A stretch of DNA of 64,000 bases from Labedella gwakjiensis. Its GTDB lineage: Bacteria; Actinomycetota; Actinomycetes; Actinomycetales; Microbacteriaceae. Both the position numbers and the translations under genes were made by a program. Location of the stretch: assembly GCF_003014675.1 (NCBI RefSeq), contig NZ_PYAU01000001.1:1550001-1614000 (forward strand), given 5' to 3'. The notes below the pieces were generated by a model. It was not told the origin of the DNA, did no database searches, and saw nothing but the letters and a program-made list of their open reading frames with translations. This document shows, piece by piece, positions 41,994-50,132 of the stretch (positions within the stretch are counted from its first letter, which is position 1; each line of letters starts with the position of its first letter).

Positions 41994-42518
41994 ATGACGA
42001 ATACAGCGGAGGACCCGAGGCAGCTCGCTCCGCGCTCCGGGTTCCTCCGTCTCTTCGTCGCCGTCCTCGTGACATGCATGTTCGCGCAGGGGGCGTGGGC
42101 CGTCGCCGACGCGATCGCGGACGGACGTGCGACACCCGAACCCGGCGCAGTCGGTTTCGTGAACGCCGCTCTTTCGGCCCTGGCTGTGGCCTTCATCCCC
42201 ATGGCCGTCATCAGCCTTCCCGCGGCGGTACCGATCGCGCTCGTGATGGGATGCGTCGCGTTCGCGACGGAGCGGATCCCCTCCCGTGCACTCCGCACGC
42301 TGCCGACGCTGCTCACGATCGTTGCGGCCGCCGTGATCCTCGGGTTCGTCAGCTCCACCCAGGTCGCGAGCGGCGGGTCGCCGGTCGCCTCCTTGTCTGG
42401 CGAGAGTGCGCTCTCCTTCGCCGCGCTCGGTGTGGTCGTGGCCGTACCGCTAGCGTTCTGGGCCACCAACCTCGGCGATCACCATCTCCATCAGCAGGAA
42501 CGCCTCGCGCCCCTCTGA
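41994..42518 (+). CDS. four-TM membrane protein, 174 aa
   Basis: Hydrophobic segments include FLRLFVAVLVTCMFAQGAWA, VNAALSALAVAFIPMAVISL with AAVPIALVMGCVAF, TLPTLLTIVAAAVILGFV and ALGVVVAVPLAFWATN. Polar C-terminus HHLHQQERLAPL. The last 69 bp overlap the convergent GNAT gene. ATG 41994 chosen; no clear ribosome site. Function unknown. Confidence 0.6.
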   Translation: MTNTAEDPRQLAPRSGFLRLFVAVLVTCMFAQGAWAVADAIADGRATPEPGAVGFVNAALSALAVAFIPMAVISLPAAVPIALVMGCVAFATERIPSRALRTLPTLLTIVAAAVILGFVSSTQVASGGSPVASLSGESALSFAALGVVVAVPLAFWATNLGDHHLHQQERLAPL

Positions 42519-42947
42519 CGCGGGCTCCTCACGGAGGGGCCTGAACCCCGCGGCCTCCCAGAACCGGATGCCGGCCTCGTTCGAGAGGTCGGGGTCGACG
42601 GTCAGCCTCATCCATCCGCGCACATCACGAGCGCGTTCGACGAGGAGCGCCACCACCGCACGGCCGATGCCGCGCCGCCGCGTGCTCGGCAGCAGGATCA
42701 GGTCCATTCCACCCACACGGTCGCCGTCGTCGTGGAGGATCGCGAGACCCGCTGGGGAAGCGTCGACCTCGACGATGAAGGTCTCCACCTCGGGAAGCCG
42801 GTCACCGGCGTACTTCGCGGCGAGCTCGCGGTCCGACAACGGAGACGCGCCACCCCACCCATGGAACGACGGATCGTCGAACAACCGCCGCAGCGTGGGC
42901 ATCTCATCGGGACTCGTCAGCACGAGTCGGATCCGCGGTGAGCCCAT
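42450..42947 (-). CDS. GNAT-family N-acetyltransferase
   Basis: 165 residues, similar in layout to aminoglycoside 6'-N-acetyltransferase-like GNATs: IRLVLTSPDEMPTLRRLFDD, HGWGGASPL, motif A STRRRGIGRAVVALLVERA, and NEAGIRFWEAAGFRPL. Could modify an amine-bearing small molecule. ATG 42947 has CATCAT 6 nt upstream. Convergent overlap of 69 bp with the membrane-protein gene. Confidence 0.83.
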   Translation of the reverse strand: MGSPRIRLVLTSPDEMPTLRRLFDDPSFHGWGGASPLSDRELAAKYAGDRLPEVETFIVEVDASPAGLAILHDDGDRVGGMDLILLPSTRRRGIGRAVVALLVERARDVRGWMRLTVDPDLSNEAGIRFWEAAGFRPLREEPASEGREAFLLMEMVIAEVGGPER

Positions 42948-43086
42948 GCCTCGATGATGCCAGTCCGCGTGGAGATCGAGCCGGCGCCTGATCCTCAGGG
43001 ACAGATGGAGCCCTCCACGGCGCCACTTCGAGCGCTCTGCATCCCATACAGGCGACGCAAAGCGCTCAAAGTGACGACGTGGGGAG

Positions 43087-43791
43087 TCAGCCCGCGAGGA
43101 GCGCGTACCGCTCGGCGGGGTCGAGGTGCAGCTGCGCCTTCACGCCGACGGTGACATCGTCGCCGAGGACTTCGAGGGCGCCCGCCTCGAGTCCGTCGAG
43201 GGCCGCGGTGACGATGGCGGCTGGAGTGCTCTTCGGCGCATCGAATCCCGCGGTCATGTCGGTGTCGACGAGAGCCATGTGGAGACCCACGACCTGCGTT
43301 CCCTGGCCGGCGAGCTCCACACGGGTGCCCTCCGTGAGGCTCCATGCGGCGGCCTTCGACATCGAGTACGACGTGCTGCCCTCGGCCGCGAACCACGACA
43401 GGGCCGAGATGACGTTCAGGATCGCGCCGCCCCCGTTGGCACCCAGGATCGGAGCGAACGCGCGCGTGACGTTGAGCGGACCGAAGACGTTCGTCTCGAA
43501 CTCGCGCCGCACCGTGTCGAGATCGCCGCCGAGCACATCCGCGCCGAGCGACACCCCGGCGTTGTTGATCACGATGTCGACATCGGTGGCGAATGCGGCG
43601 ACCGCCTGCACCCGCTCCGCGTCGGTGACGTCGAGCGCGACGGCCTCCACACCGTCCGCGGTGATCGTCGACGCGTCGCGAGCGGTCGCATAGATCTTCG
43701 CCGCACCGCGCTCCGCGAGTTGGCGCACGAACTCCGCTCCGATGCCACGATTCGCGCCGGTGACGAGAACGACCGAGTCCTTGATCTGCAT
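43087..43791 (-). CDS. short-chain dehydrogenase/reductase under TetR control
   Basis: 234 residues. VLVTGANRGIG cofactor loop, NNAG near residue 78, YSMSK catalytic pair near 150. ATG 43791 has AGAAAGG upstream; the longer open frame is rejected. Divergent from a TetR regulator with two inverted operator copies between them. NAD(P)-dependent oxidoreductase, substrate unknown. Confidence 0.87.
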   Translation of the reverse strand: MQIKDSVVLVTGANRGIGAEFVRQLAERGAAKIYATARDASTITADGVEAVALDVTDAERVQAVAAFATDVDIVINNAGVSLGADVLGGDLDTVRREFETNVFGPLNVTRAFAPILGANGGGAILNVISALSWFAAEGSTSYSMSKAAAWSLTEGTRVELAGQGTQVVGLHMALVDTDMTAGFDAPKSTPAAIVTAALDGLEAGALEVLGDDVTVGVKAQLHLDPAERYALLAG

Positions 43792-43808
43792 GGTGGATGC
43801 CTTTCTGT

Positions 43809-43860
43809 AGCGATCACTAGGTAATGAAAGGCGACCGTAACACATTTCCTAGTGATCGTT
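43809..43860. promoter_or_regulatory. paired TetR operators between SDR and tetR genes
   Basis: AGCGATCACTAGGTAATG (43809-43826) recurs inverted as CATTTCCTAGTGATCGTT (43843-43860), 16 of 18 positions matching; an 11-bp core, CGATCACTAGG, is perfect. Spacer 16 bp. Position covers both divergent promoters, so both genes are likely repressed. Confidence 0.75.
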
Positions 43861-43873
43861 ATAGAATGGGCAC

Positions 43874-44473
43874 ATGGCCGGCAGACCCAGGAGCTTCGAT
43901 CGCAACACGGCCGTCGTCGTGGCCATGGAGCAGTTCTGGCGCGACGGCTACGAGGCCACGACCGTCGCGAAGCTCACCGAGGCGATGGGCATCACCCCAC
44001 CGAGCATGTATGCAGCGTTCGGCGACAAGGACCATCTCTTCCACGCCGCCGTCGACTGCTACGTCGACGCGATGATGGTCGGGTTCGAGAAGGCCCTCAC
44101 GCAGCCGACCGCGTTCGACGCGATCCGGGAGATGCTCTACATCTCGGGCGAAGCGCACACCGCCTCCGGCACGCCGGCGGGCTGCTTCGTCGCCATCGAG
44201 CCCCGCCTCGCGTCGGAACGCGCGATACTCCGCCGCCGCCTCGCGGAACGGATCGAGCAGGGCATCGCGGACTGCGACGTCCCGCCCGACACCCACCCGG
44301 AAGAACTTGCGGGCTACGTCATGGCCGTTCACTCCGGGATGGCGATGCGCGCCCGCGACGGCGGCACGTCCGAGGAGGTGCTCGCGATCGCGGAGATGGG
44401 CCTCCAGGCGATCGCAGTGAGCCTCGCGGCCACGTCCTCCTCGCGCCTGGCCGCGGGCGACCGGCGGGACTAG
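43874..44473 (+). CDS. TetR/AcrR-family regulator
   Basis: 199 residues. N-terminal helix-turn-helix (AMEQFWRDGYEATTVAKLTEAMGITPPSMYAAFGDKDHLF, read across residues 17-52), then a variable ligand-binding helical bundle with TPAGCFVAIEPRLASE. Expected to repress itself and the divergent SDR through the operators at 43809-43860. Confidence 0.9.
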   Translation: MAGRPRSFDRNTAVVVAMEQFWRDGYEATTVAKLTEAMGITPPSMYAAFGDKDHLFHAAVDCYVDAMMVGFEKALTQPTAFDAIREMLYISGEAHTASGTPAGCFVAIEPRLASERAILRRRLAERIEQGIADCDVPPDTHPEELAGYVMAVHSGMAMRARDGGTSEEVLAIAEMGLQAIAVSLAATSSSRLAAGDRRD

Positions 44474-44483
44474 CCTGACGGGC

Positions 44484-44909
44484 ATGGCGATCGCGACACA
44501 GCCCACCGACGAGGACGTCACCGCGTTCCTCGATGCCGTCCCCGACGAGCGTCGTCGCGCGGAGGGCCACGCCATCCGCAACCTGATGGAAAGCGTCACG
44601 GGCGAACCGGCGGTCATGTGGGGCGCGTCGATGGTGGGTTTCGGTTCCCGCCCATACACGAATACGACGGGCACCAACGAGTGGTTCGTCATGGGCTTCT
44701 CGCCACGGAAGGCGGCGCTCACGATCTACGGGATCCACGACGGCTACGGCCCGGCGGACCCGCTTCTCACCGATCTCGGACAGCACACCACGGGAGTCGG
44801 CTGCGTCTACATCAAGCGCCTCGACCGCATCGACCTCGCCGTGCTCGAACGCCTCGTCCGCAACGCCTGGGGCAGCCCCGACCCGGACGCGAACCCCAGC
44901 CCCTCCTGA
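44484..44909 (+). CDS. DUF1801 family protein
   Basis: 141 residues with the DUF1801 layout: VTAFLDAVPDERRRAEGHAI, GEPAVMWGASMVGFG, WFVMGFSPRKAALTIYG and GCVYIKRLDRIDLAVLERL. Small cytosolic protein of unknown function. ATG 44484 has TAGCCT (44471-44476) 7 nt upstream; 10 bp follow the tetR stop, so co-transcription is also possible. Confidence 0.85.
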   Translation: MAIATQPTDEDVTAFLDAVPDERRRAEGHAIRNLMESVTGEPAVMWGASMVGFGSRPYTNTTGTNEWFVMGFSPRKAALTIYGIHDGYGPADPLLTDLGQHTTGVGCVYIKRLDRIDLAVLERLVRNAWGSPDPDANPSPS

Positions 44910-44922
44910 CCACCGTCCCGTC

Positions 44923-44976
44923 GAGTGTTTGCGCCGATTCGAGGCGGTAGAGCGCCGCATATCGTCGCAAACGCTC
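44923..44976. repeat. 54-bp imperfect hairpin element
   Basis: Arms GAGTGTTTGCG (44923-44933) and CGCAAACGCTC (44966-44976), one mismatch; inside, CGAT pairs with ATCG and GGCG with CGCC, leaving a 6-nt loop. Symmetry extends across the whole 54 bp. Lies in the 148-bp gap after the DUF1801 gene; could terminate transcription or be a mobile REP-like hairpin. See also 58636-58691. Confidence 0.55.
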
Positions 44977-45057
44977 TACGTCACGGGCCGGGTCGCGCCG
45001 CGCCTCCCCTCCAACGGGGTCGAGCGCCCCGGTCCTTCTCACGCCTAGGCTCACGAC

Positions 45058-45996
45058 GTGACCGAACGACTCGACGACGCACCCCCGCGCACCTGGCAGA
45101 GCATCCTCGCGGAGGTGCCCGAAGCGACGCCCGTCGGCGGACTGTCGGCGGCCCCCGAGCCGGCCGCGTCGAAGGTCCAGCGCTACGCCCGGAAGCTGGA
45201 CCGCACCGACGAGACGCCGGCCGACGTCCTCGCGGCCATCGAGTACGAGGTGTCCGAACCGGCCACTCGCGAAGCCCTCGACACCATGCGCGCGTGGCGG
45301 GCACGGCAGCGCAAGGAGATGGAACGACTCGACGAGTTGGACGCGCCGGACACCCGCCCGTGGATCCGCCGGAAGTTCGACGGTTTCTGGGACGTGTTCG
45401 CCTACATCGCAGGCGGCTTCGCCATCATGCCGTTGCGCGGCACGGAGTCCCTCGACCTCAGCGCGGCCGTCGCCGCCGGCGCCGCCCTCATCGCCGTGGT
45501 GCGCGTCCTCGCCGTGCAGAGCGGACGGACGAAAGGGCAGAAGGAGTCCCGCGGCATGCTCCTCTTCCCGCTCGCGGCCATGGTCATCGCACCGATCGCC
45601 CTCATCATCCGCCTCGTCCTCTCCCGCGACATGGATGAGCACGGCCTGCTCACGTTCGGCGGTGTCGGCGTCCTCGTCCTGACCGCCGTCGTCTTCACGG
45701 TCACGACCCTGCGCGCACCCACGCTGGCCGAGCTCGTCGCGAGTGCGGAGCAGTCACCGCCGGAACGCACCTCGGAAGACGACTTCTACGACGATGTCGA
45801 GGCCCGCATCGACGCGCTCTACGACGCGGTGAAGGAACAGGCACCCGCCCACCTCCGCGCCGCCCTCGCCGATCGCGACCCGGTGATCGCCCGGTCGTCA
45901 CGCCACACCGTCCTCGAGGCGATCCGGATCCTCTTCGACCGCGAGGAGATCGACGGCGACGAGGCCGCCTGGATGCTCCGCGAGGCCCTGCGATGA
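45058..45996 (+). CDS. membrane protein with long cytoplasmic ends
   Basis: 312 residues from GTG 45058, with TAGGCT (45046-45051) 6 nt upstream. N-terminal ~115 residues soluble and charged; then about four TM segments (VFAYIAGGFAIMPLRG, LSAAVAAGAALIAVVRVLAV, LLFPLAAMVIAPIALIIRLV, TFGGVGVLVLTAVVFTVTTL). C-terminal helical domain AHLRAALADRDPVIARSSRH. Overlaps the following lipoprotein gene by ATGA. Function unknown. Confidence 0.68.
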   Translation: MTERLDDAPPRTWQSILAEVPEATPVGGLSAAPEPAASKVQRYARKLDRTDETPADVLAAIEYEVSEPATREALDTMRAWRARQRKEMERLDELDAPDTRPWIRRKFDGFWDVFAYIAGGFAIMPLRGTESLDLSAAVAAGAALIAVVRVLAVQSGRTKGQKESRGMLLFPLAAMVIAPIALIIRLVLSRDMDEHGLLTFGGVGVLVLTAVVFTVTTLRAPTLAELVASAEQSPPERTSEDDFYDDVEARIDALYDAVKEQAPAHLRAALADRDPVIARSSRHTVLEAIRILFDREEIDGDEAAWMLREALR

Positions 45997-46508
45997 CGCG
46001 ACGGCACCTCGGCATCGCAGCGCTGCTCGCCACGACCATCCTGCTCACCGGCTGCGGATCAGGCGGATCCCCTGGGGCCGCGGGGAGCCCGTCCGCGAGC
46101 GCGACACCGACGGCCGCGTGCCCGAGCCTCGAGGACGTGCCCGATTCGGAGCGCGACTGCGCGGTCTACGATCCCGACACGGCGATGGCGGAGAACGAAC
46201 GCTACCGCGAGGAGCTCCCGGTGGACCCGGAGACCCAGGTGGAGCTCGATGCTCTCGTCGAGCCGGCCAGGCGCGCTCTCGAGGCCCTCACGCCCCCAGC
46301 GACCGTCGAGGATGTGGTCGCAGCGCTCGCTGACATCGGGCTCGACGAGTCGTCGATCCAGACGATGGACAACGGCACGGGTGTCCTGTTCGGCGCGTTC
46401 GCGGGCGGCGGCTGCCTCACCGGCTTCGTCGCGCCGGACGGCGCCGTGACGGTGGAGGCCGGCGGCCTCATCGCGGACGGCGGCTGCCTCGCCGCCTCCG
46501 GCCACTGA
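45993..46508 (+). CDS. secreted lipoprotein
   Basis: 171 residues. Signal peptide ending in lipobox LTGC (about 18-21), Ser/Pro linker, and a mature domain with paired cysteines (ACPSLE, DCAVYD, GGCLTG, GGCLAA). The C-terminal GVLFGAFAGGGCLTGFVAPD is glycine-rich. Co-translated with the upstream membrane protein. Function unknown. Confidence 0.75.
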   Translation: MTRRHLGIAALLATTILLTGCGSGGSPGAAGSPSASATPTAACPSLEDVPDSERDCAVYDPDTAMAENERYREELPVDPETQVELDALVEPARRALEALTPPATVEDVVAALADIGLDESSIQTMDNGTGVLFGAFAGGGCLTGFVAPDGAVTVEAGGLIADGGCLAASGH

Positions 46509-46565
46509 CCGACCGACAGCTCCCCCTCGTCCACGCCGACGTCGTCCGCTCTGGGGCCACCCCCG

Positions 46566-46931
46566 TCAGCCGATGACGAGGAACCCGAGCACGGCCGCAG
46601 CCACCGCGAGCGCCGCGAGCACGAGCGGCGGAACGATCGGCTCCGAGCGACGGGCGTGGACCACGACGGCTCCCACCATGATGACGGCCAGGCCGATGCC
46701 CGCGATGGGCGAGAGGATCGGGGCGATCCCGGTGACGACGGGCAGGATCAGGCCGATCGCGCCGAGCACCTCGGCGAGCGCGATGAGCTTGATGGACGTC
46801 GAGGAGAAGTCGTCCACCCAGCCCATGCCGTTCTCCTTGAGAGCAGCCTTCGGCCGCGCGAGCTTCATTCCTCCGGCACCGAGGAAGAGAAGCGCGGCGA
46901 GGCCGGCGATGGCGTAGAAGGCGATGACCAT
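46566..46931 (-). CDS. DoxX-family membrane protein
   Basis: 121 residues, four TM segments. Family features: AIAGLAALLFLGAGGMKLARP and LIALAEVLGAIGLILPVVTG. DoxX-like proteins are small membrane proteins often linked to redox stress or detoxification. ATG 46931 has AGGAG upstream. Divergent from a MarR gene; paired operators lie between. Confidence 0.82.
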   Translation of the reverse strand: MVIAFYAIAGLAALLFLGAGGMKLARPKAALKENGMGWVDDFSSTSIKLIALAEVLGAIGLILPVVTGIAPILSPIAGIGLAVIMVGAVVVHARRSEPIVPPLVLAALAVAAAVLGFLVIG

Positions 46932-46985
46932 GAGGACTCCTGAGAAGGTGCGTCGAGCGCGCGGGAAGACCCGCGCCACACCGCG

Positions 46986-47037
46986 TTACTTTCCGCGGCA
47001 AGTATCAGGATGGAGTCAATTGCTTTCCATGTCAAGT
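46986..47037. promoter_or_regulatory. two candidate MarR operators
   Basis: TTACTTTCCGCGGCAAGT (46986-47003) and TTGCTTTCCATGTCAAGT (47020-47037) share 14 of 18 bases, 34 bp apart in direct orientation. The first is also near-palindromic (TACTT.CCGCGG.AAGTA). The second contains TTGACA on the minus strand, a likely -35 of the DoxX promoter. Confidence 0.55.
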
Positions 47038-47058
47038 GAATCCCTCTACGATGGATTG

Positions 47059-47547
47059 ATGGACGGCGACGACGTGCGGTGGCTCACCGATGACGAGGAA
47101 CGCGCCTGGATCCCCTTCGTCTCCACGGTCATGTGGATGCCGGCGGCCCTCGACCTCCAACTCGAGCGCGACGCGGGCCTCAGCATGTTCGAGTACCTCG
47201 TGCTGTCTGGGCTCTCCATGCAGGACGACCGCTCGCTGCGACTCCGCGATCTGGCCCTCTTCGCGAACAGCACCCTCTCGCGGCTGTCGAAGGTCGTGAA
47301 CCGCCTCTCGGATCAGGGGTGGGTGGAACGCCGACCCGACCCGGACGACGGACGAAGCACTCTCGCGACCCTGACGGACGCCGGCTGGGACAAGGTCGTT
47401 GCGACGGCACCCGGCCACGTCGCCCAGGTTCGTGAACTGATCTTCGACCGCCTCACCCCAGCAGAGGTCGAGCAACTCCGCACGATCACGTCGAAGCTCT
47501 CGACCGCCGTCGGCCCAGACGGCGCGTGCGCAGGCAAGCTCGCCTGA
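47059..47547 (+). CDS. MarR-family regulator
   Basis: 162 residues. Winged helix: LSMFEYLVLSGLSMQDDRSL, LALFANSTLSRLSKVVNRLS, WVERRPDPDDGRSTLATLT. ATG 47059 is preferred: TACGAT (47047-47052) lies 6 nt upstream; an in-frame ATG at 47029 is possible but falls inside the candidate operator. Probably represses the divergent DoxX gene and itself. Confidence 0.88.
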   Translation: MDGDDVRWLTDDEERAWIPFVSTVMWMPAALDLQLERDAGLSMFEYLVLSGLSMQDDRSLRLRDLALFANSTLSRLSKVVNRLSDQGWVERRPDPDDGRSTLATLTDAGWDKVVATAPGHVAQVRELIFDRLTPAEVEQLRTITSKLSTAVGPDGACAGKLA

Positions 47548-47562
47548 TCGTCTTCGCCTGTC

Positions 47563-47586
47563 GCGACCACCTCAGCCGGTGGTCGC
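47563..47586 (+). terminator. terminator of the marR gene
   Basis: GCGACCACC (47563-47571) and GGTGGTCGC (47578-47586), 6-nt loop; 15 bp after the marR stop. Confidence 0.7.
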
Positions 47587-47629
47587 CATGCGCGGGGAGC
47601 TCACGGACGGGGATGTCGGCGGACGCAGT

Positions 47630-47665
47630 CAGGCCCGGGACCGCGGATCGCGGTCACCGGGCCTG
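47630..47665 (-). terminator. terminator of the PNPOx-family gene
   Basis: CAGGCCCGG + GACCGCG (47630-47645), 3-nt loop GAT, CGCGGTC, one bulged A, CCGGGCCTG (to 47665). A 16-bp stem just past the end of the minus-strand gene. Confidence 0.8.
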
Positions 47666-47683
47666 AGGAGGGGCCTCGTACGG

Positions 47684-48166
47684 CTAGAGCTCGACCTTGC
47701 CGTTGTCGCCCTCGAGCGGCTCGCCCGTCACCTTCGACTTCACGAAGCTCAGGACGGATGCGACCTTTCCGCCGGGGCTGTCCCAGTATTCGGCGCTGTC
47801 GGCGGAGAACTTGAGGAGCGTCACGTTCGGATCGGTGGGGCCGTCCGGGAACCACGCCTCGACCATCGGGTTCCACAGGTCCGTGAGCTTCGCCGTGTCC
47901 TCGACGACCGCGGCGGTCCCGGAGAGCGACACCCAGGAGTCGTTCGACGAGAGGGAGACGCCGGCGCTCGGGTTGATGTCGAGGTGCGTCACGGCGGAGG
48001 CGTGCCGGCCGATGATGAACCAGAGGTCGCCGTCGAACTCGCGCTCCTGCACGGTGAGGGGGTGGGCGACGAGCTTGCCCTGCTCGTCGATGGTCGTGAG
48101 CATCGCGAAGCGGAAGTCCTTGAGGAGTTCGGCGACCTTCGCAGTGCCGTCTGTCGTGTCGGTCAC
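47684..48166 (-). CDS. pyridoxamine 5'-phosphate oxidase-family protein (general stress protein 26 type)
   Basis: 160 residues of split-barrel flavin-binding fold: FRFAMLTTIDEQGKLVAHPL, DLWFIIGRHASAVTHLDINP, AGVSLSSNDSWVSLSGTAAV and VEAWFPDGPTDPNVTLLKFS. Probably binds FMN or F420 and acts in stress; not a true vitamin B6 oxidase. GTG 48166 with AAAGGAT ribosome site upstream. Own terminator at 47630-47665. Confidence 0.85.
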   Translation of the reverse strand: MTDTTDGTAKVAELLKDFRFAMLTTIDEQGKLVAHPLTVQEREFDGDLWFIIGRHASAVTHLDINPSAGVSLSSNDSWVSLSGTAAVVEDTAKLTDLWNPMVEAWFPDGPTDPNVTLLKFSADSAEYWDSPGGKVASVLSFVKSKVTGEPLEGDNGKVEL

Positions 48167-48368
48167 GGTGGATCCTTTCGATCGGTCGATCCGCAGGCGC
48201 CCCTGAGGGACGTCGACGGCCGGGATGTCGGCAGCCTACGACCGCGACCTCCGACGCCGCCCGGATCGCGGGGGCGTTGACAGCCGGCCCGCGATGCTCT
48301 CCGCGCCGACTCCTTTCCGAGCGTCGGGGGCCGGGGGTAATGTCTCGGCCATCGACGAGGAGGACGCG

Positions 48369-48767
48369 ATGGCACTGAGGTGGTACACGACCGTGGTCGA
48401 GTCCACGGATCATCGGGCGTTGGCCGCCTGGTGGGCCGAGGCGCTCTCATGGACGATCATGTTCGAGGACGACGACGAGGTGGTTGTCATCCCACCGTGG
48501 GCCGAGGAGGACGGAGCCGCACTGCGGTTCGAGCAGGTGCCGCCCGGACTCGTCTTCGTGCCCGTCGACCGCCCGAAGACGACGAAGAACCGGCTGCACC
48601 TCGACCTCGCCCCGCACATCGACGACGACCGCGATGCCGAGATCGACCGCCTCATCGGCTTGGGTGCACGTCGCGTCGACGTCGGTCAGGGCGACGACGT
48701 CAGCTGGACCGTCCTCGCGGACCCGGACGGCAACGAGTTCTGCGTCCTGTCGTCTCGCGAGCGATGA
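48369..48767 (+). CDS. VOC/glyoxalase-like fold protein
   Basis: 132 residues. Two beta-alpha-beta-beta modules: MALRWYTTVVESTDHRALAA with WWAEALSW, and KNRLHLDLAPHIDDDRDA ending VLADPDGNEFCVL. This is the Glyoxalase_6-type VOC fold; it could bind metal and catalyse isomerisation, or only bind a ligand. ATG 48369 follows a GAGGAGGA site (48358-48364). Confidence 0.82.
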   Translation: MALRWYTTVVESTDHRALAAWWAEALSWTIMFEDDDEVVVIPPWAEEDGAALRFEQVPPGLVFVPVDRPKTTKNRLHLDLAPHIDDDRDAEIDRLIGLGARRVDVGQGDDVSWTVLADPDGNEFCVLSSRER

Positions 48768-48866
48768 AGCCGCCCGACGGATCGTCAGAGGACGGGGACG
48801 AATAGCGACGTCCCGGCCCGCGGCCACTCGTGTCCCCCGTCAGGGCTGTGCGCAGCCGTATCGTCG

Positions 48867-49421
48867 TCAGGTCGCCGCTGCAAGCATGACGAGTGCGACG
48901 AAACCGACGATGATCGCCGCGAGGACGACAGCGGTGGACATTATCCGCGCACCGCGGGACCGTTCGAGGGCCAGACCGAGCACGGTGCCGATCGAGCCGA
49001 CCCACAGTCCCGCGGCCGCACCCGCCCACATCAGGCTCGGTGCTGCCGCGATCTGCCCGGAGATGACGCCGAAGAGGCCGAGGAGCGCGCCGGCCAATAC
49101 CGCGAAGGTGACACCGCGCGCGAGCGCGACGAGCCCGAACGGAATCGCCCTGCGCCGCATCCGCTCGTCGACCACGAGCTGGACGAGGAGCAACAGAGGG
49201 AGGGGCAATACGCCGGCGAGAGCGAAGGTGGCGAGCGCCGTCCCGAGCCGCTCGAGGGGGGTGGCATCGAGCGCTGCGATCGACGTCGAGGCCGCGAGCA
49301 CGAGGGCTCCGGCGAGTGCGGCGAGCTCGGCGCCGACGAGCGCCGACCACGCCCGCACCTTCTCGGCCGCGTCATACGCGTCCGCCTGTTCAGCAGATGG
49401 GGCGTCCGCCTCGATGTCCAT
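48867..49421 (-). CDS. membrane protein with five TM segments
   Basis: 184 residues. Acidic N-terminus (DIEADAPSAEQADAYDAAEK), then hydrophobic segments ALVGAELAALAGALVLAAS, ALATFALAGVLPLPLLLLV, LVALARGVTFAVLAGALLGL, LMWAGAAAGLWVGSIGTVLG and STAVVLAAIIVGFVALVML. ATG 49421 has TACCGT 5 nt upstream on the minus strand. Function unknown. Confidence 0.65.
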   Translation of the reverse strand: MDIEADAPSAEQADAYDAAEKVRAWSALVGAELAALAGALVLAASTSIAALDATPLERLGTALATFALAGVLPLPLLLLVQLVVDERMRRRAIPFGLVALARGVTFAVLAGALLGLFGVISGQIAAAPSLMWAGAAAGLWVGSIGTVLGLALERSRGARIMSTAVVLAAIIVGFVALVMLAAAT

Positions 49422-49446
49422 GTCCCACGGTAGCGCGGAGCCGTCG

Positions 49447-49992
49447 TCAGCGGGCCGCGGCCTCCGCGGCGTAGACGCGGCCGAGCTCGTCCTCGTCGAG
49501 GGGGGCACCCGAGCCGCCGCACGGTGAGCCGCCCGCGGTGTGGCGCGTCATGCGGCCGCCGGACTCGTTGATCTGGGCGTCGTGCGTCTCGCCGCACGTG
49601 GGGCACGTGGCCGCGACGGTCCGGCGTCCCACCTGGCGCCCGCCGCCCGCGCACTGCATGCCGCGCACGGTGTGCGTCGCGAGGAGCGTGAGCCCTGCGA
49701 GCGACGAGGTCCCGACGAGCTCGCGGCACACGGGGCACCGCATCGACGAGGCGTCGGAGAGGTTCAGCGGCGCCTGCACCGGCTTCTTCACCCGCGGGGT
49801 CGCGGGCTCGCGCGGCGTCGACGTGGAGGAGGTGGAGCGCTTCGCGGTCCGCTTGGCGGGGGTCGCGACGCGAGGTGCGAGGCCCGACCCGCGGCACATC
49901 GTGCCCTGGCGGCGGTGGTCGACGACGCGCCCATCGGCGACGTCCACGGTCTGGCGGCAGATGGCGCAGGTGCCGGTGGTGGAAGTGGACAT
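49447..49992 (-). CDS. protein with three zinc-module repeats
   Basis: 181 residues. Three modules share the pattern CxxC, a spacer, His, then a cysteine followed by glycines: CAIC...DHRRQGTMCRGSG, CPVC...THTVRGMQCAGGG and CPTC...RHTAGGSPCGGSG. Each CxxC-H-C set could hold one zinc. A basic Ser/Thr-rich linker (KRTAKRSTSSTSTPREP) separates the first two. Probably a cytosolic nucleic-acid or protein binder; not a family I recognise. ATG 49992 has a CGAAGGAT ribosome site upstream. Confidence 0.65.
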   Translation of the reverse strand: MSTSTTGTCAICRQTVDVADGRVVDHRRQGTMCRGSGLAPRVATPAKRTAKRSTSSTSTPREPATPRVKKPVQAPLNLSDASSMRCPVCRELVGTSSLAGLTLLATHTVRGMQCAGGGRQVGRRTVAATCPTCGETHDAQINESGGRMTRHTAGGSPCGGSGAPLDEDELGRVYAAEAAAR

Positions 49993-50132
49993 GCTGATCC
50001 TTCGGCGAGAAAGCGGGGTGTGGGGGTGACGTCTACCGGCGCCGACGCACTCCCGTGGGGCGTCGGTCGTGCGCGGGCACGTGCATCCAGCGTGACCCGG
50101 ATCAGGGTCACGCGGATCGCGAGACCGCAGCG

